This document shows positions 18,586 through 18,922 of a stretch of DNA of 18,922 bases, piece after piece. The stretch is taken from NCBI GenBank assembly GCA_020747015.1, contig JAGTJM010000158.1:1-18922 (forward strand). The letters are read 5' to 3'. Both the position numbers and the translations under genes were made by a program. How positions within the stretch are numbered: the first letter of the stretch is position 1; every line of letters begins with the position of its first letter. The DNA is from Pyrenochaeta sp. MPI-SDFR-AT-0127. Taxonomy: Eukaryota > Ascomycota > Dothideomycetes > Pleosporales > Cucurbitariaceae. The notes under the pieces are model-generated. The model saw nothing but the letters and a program-made list of their open reading frames with translations. It was not told the DNA's origin and searched no databases.

Positions 18586-18922
18586 TTAGAAATCTGCACC
18601 ACGAAAGTCTAAATCTACACCTAACTCTAAATCTGGAGCAGCTGAGTCGCCATTACACGGTGACTCAACGCCCACCTGGCAAATCCCCGCTCTACCAAGT
18701 CCACCACGTTCCTGGCCTCGCTGTGCCTCCCTCTTCGCAACTGGCTGAGCCTCCTCAGAGGTTTGGTCTTGGATCGTCTGTCCGATGAAGATTCCGTCTG
18801 CTCCAACGCCAATCGCCTCACCTACACCCTCAATAACACCACCAACACGGCTGCCTCGCCCGCGTCCACCGCGGCCCCGGCCTCGCTGTGGTTCCCTCTT
18901 TACTACTGGCTGCGATTCCTCA
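18586..18922 (-). CDS. 3' end of an RGG-rich repeat protein (partial)
   Basis: The open frame enters from the window edge at 18922 and stops at TAA 18586-18588, about 111 residues. The visible part begins EESQPVVKREPQRG, then an RGRGRGGRGRG box, a Gly/Val-rich stretch (VGGVIEGVGEAIGVGADG), and a second, diverged copy EEAQPVAKREAQRG about 55 residues later. The C terminus is Asp/Leu-rich and ends in FRGADF. The two copies indicate an approximately 165-bp internal repeat that may continue beyond the window. RGG boxes are common in RNA-binding proteins, but a repetitive Gly-rich secreted or wall protein is equally possible. The N terminus is not visible. The GC content is far higher than in the adjoining AT-rich block, and no stops occur, so this is probably the first intact chromosomal gene inside the subtelomere. 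Confidence 0.65.
   Translation of the reverse strand, partial: EESQPVVKREPQRGRGRGGRGRGSRVGGVIEGVGEAIGVGADGIFIGQTIQDQTSEEAQPVAKREAQRGQERGGLGRAGICQVGVESPCNGDSAAPDLELGVDLDFRGADF

Overview
The window is one chromosome end of what looks like a filamentous ascomycete (Pezizomycotina). It opens with a true telomeric array (CCCTAA read on the + strand, positions 1-164). Its intact genes carry short introns of 49-67 nt with GTAAGT/GTACGT-like donors, CTAAC/CTGAC branch points and YAG acceptors. It holds a Fot1/pogo transposon, and much of the sequence is AT-rich DNA whose old reading frames are interrupted almost only by TAG and TAA. That nonsense spectrum is what repeat-induced point mutation (RIP) produces. 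I cannot name the species.

Layout. (1) 1-435: telomere, then a subtelomeric block with an 18-bp tandem repeat. (2) 502-2369: a Fot1/pogo DNA transposon, 504-2367, with perfect 43-bp terminal inverted repeats, a TA target duplication, and a transposase readable in one frame with about ten stops. (3) 2441-8767: the best-preserved part, two large spliced genes on the minus strand. Gene A (6493-8767) is a ParB/sulfiredoxin-like fold protein of about 724 aa. Gene B (2441-6247) is a protein of about 1,199 aa with no domain I can name. Four copies of the near-palindrome GCCCC-TG-GGGGC lie upstream of the two genes, one before B and three before A. (4) 9174-10336: a + strand pseudogene. (5) 10505-16270, minus strand: remains of at least two more large genes (C and D) plus a 240-bp fragment homologous to the last exon of gene B. 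(6) 16271-16834: AT-rich, no gene seen. (7) 16835-17180: an interstitial telomeric tract followed by a second copy of the subtelomeric block, in the same orientation as the true end. (8) 17181-18585: very AT-rich, gene-free DNA with small tandem repeats. (9) 18586-18922: the 3' end of a minus-strand gene with an RGG-rich, internally repeated C terminus, cut by the window edge.

Interpretation. The duplicated telomere-plus-subtelomere structure suggests that an older chromosome end lay near 16835 and that about 16.8 kb was added beyond it. That block is packed with large uncharacterised proteins, one set intact (A, B) and related sets decayed (B-like fragment, C, D, E). From memory these belong to large unnamed families recurrent in the accessory and subtelomeric DNA of ascomycetes; I could not check this. 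The A-B pair, with a ParB-like protein and repeated palindromes at both upstream regions, is the best candidate for an undescribed system, possibly a selfish or mobile subtelomeric module. No biochemical function can be assigned to gene B from sequence alone.
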